From contig JAEUJR010000625.1 of NCBI GenBank assembly GCA_016793585.1, positions 1-5,789 of the forward strand: a stretch of DNA of 5,789 nt. The letters run 5' to 3'. This document shows positions 5,789 to 5,789 of this stretch, piece by piece (the first letter of the stretch is position 1; each line of letters starts with the position of its first letter). The notes below the pieces were generated by a model. It saw only the letters and a list, made by a program, of their open reading frames with translations. It was not told the origin of the DNA and searched no databases. Position numbers and translations under genes: made by a program. This stretch comes from Archangium sp. (lineage in GTDB: Bacteria; Myxococcota; Myxococcia; Myxococcales; Myxococcaceae).

Positions 5789-5789
5789 G

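Overview
The window is GC-rich and all three genes I can support are on the minus strand, so transcription runs from high to low coordinates. The strong third-position G/C bias, a trimeric-type succinate dehydrogenase iron-sulfur protein, a bacterial adenosine kinase and a large repeat-built surface lipoprotein suggest a myxobacterium-like member of Myxococcota (former Deltaproteobacteria). That placement is inferred from gene style; there is no marker gene here to prove it.

Layout, read in the direction of transcription. (1) 5788-5228: the C-terminal 186 residues of the succinate dehydrogenase/fumarate reductase iron-sulfur subunit (SdhB), which enters from the right edge. A strong hairpin at 5167-5207 follows its stop. 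(2) 5086-4124: a complete 320-residue PfkB-family kinase whose N-terminus and overall plan match actinobacterial-type adenosine kinase. A long bulged hairpin (4059-4093) lies after it. (3) 3985-1: the first 1328 residues of a giant surface lipoprotein, starting at GTG with a clear ribosome binding site and running off the left edge without a stop. It fills more than two thirds of the window.

The giant protein is modular: a lipoprotein signal peptide with Cys19; a non-repetitive N-terminal module; a long glycine-rich region with signs of a parallel beta-helix; two DUF11 domains; then a tandem array of cadherin/Ig-like modules of two classes in the order A-B-B-A-B, each joined by an N-D-P-P linker. 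It is probably a filamentous outer-surface adhesin or matrix protein.

The two upstream genes are housekeeping (TCA cycle/respiration and purine salvage). I see no sign that they work with the lipoprotein, and the hairpins in both intergenic gaps suggest separate transcripts. I found no RNA genes, CRISPR arrays, insertion sequences, or defence or phage genes. The part worth attention is the architecture and repeat evolution of the lipoprotein.
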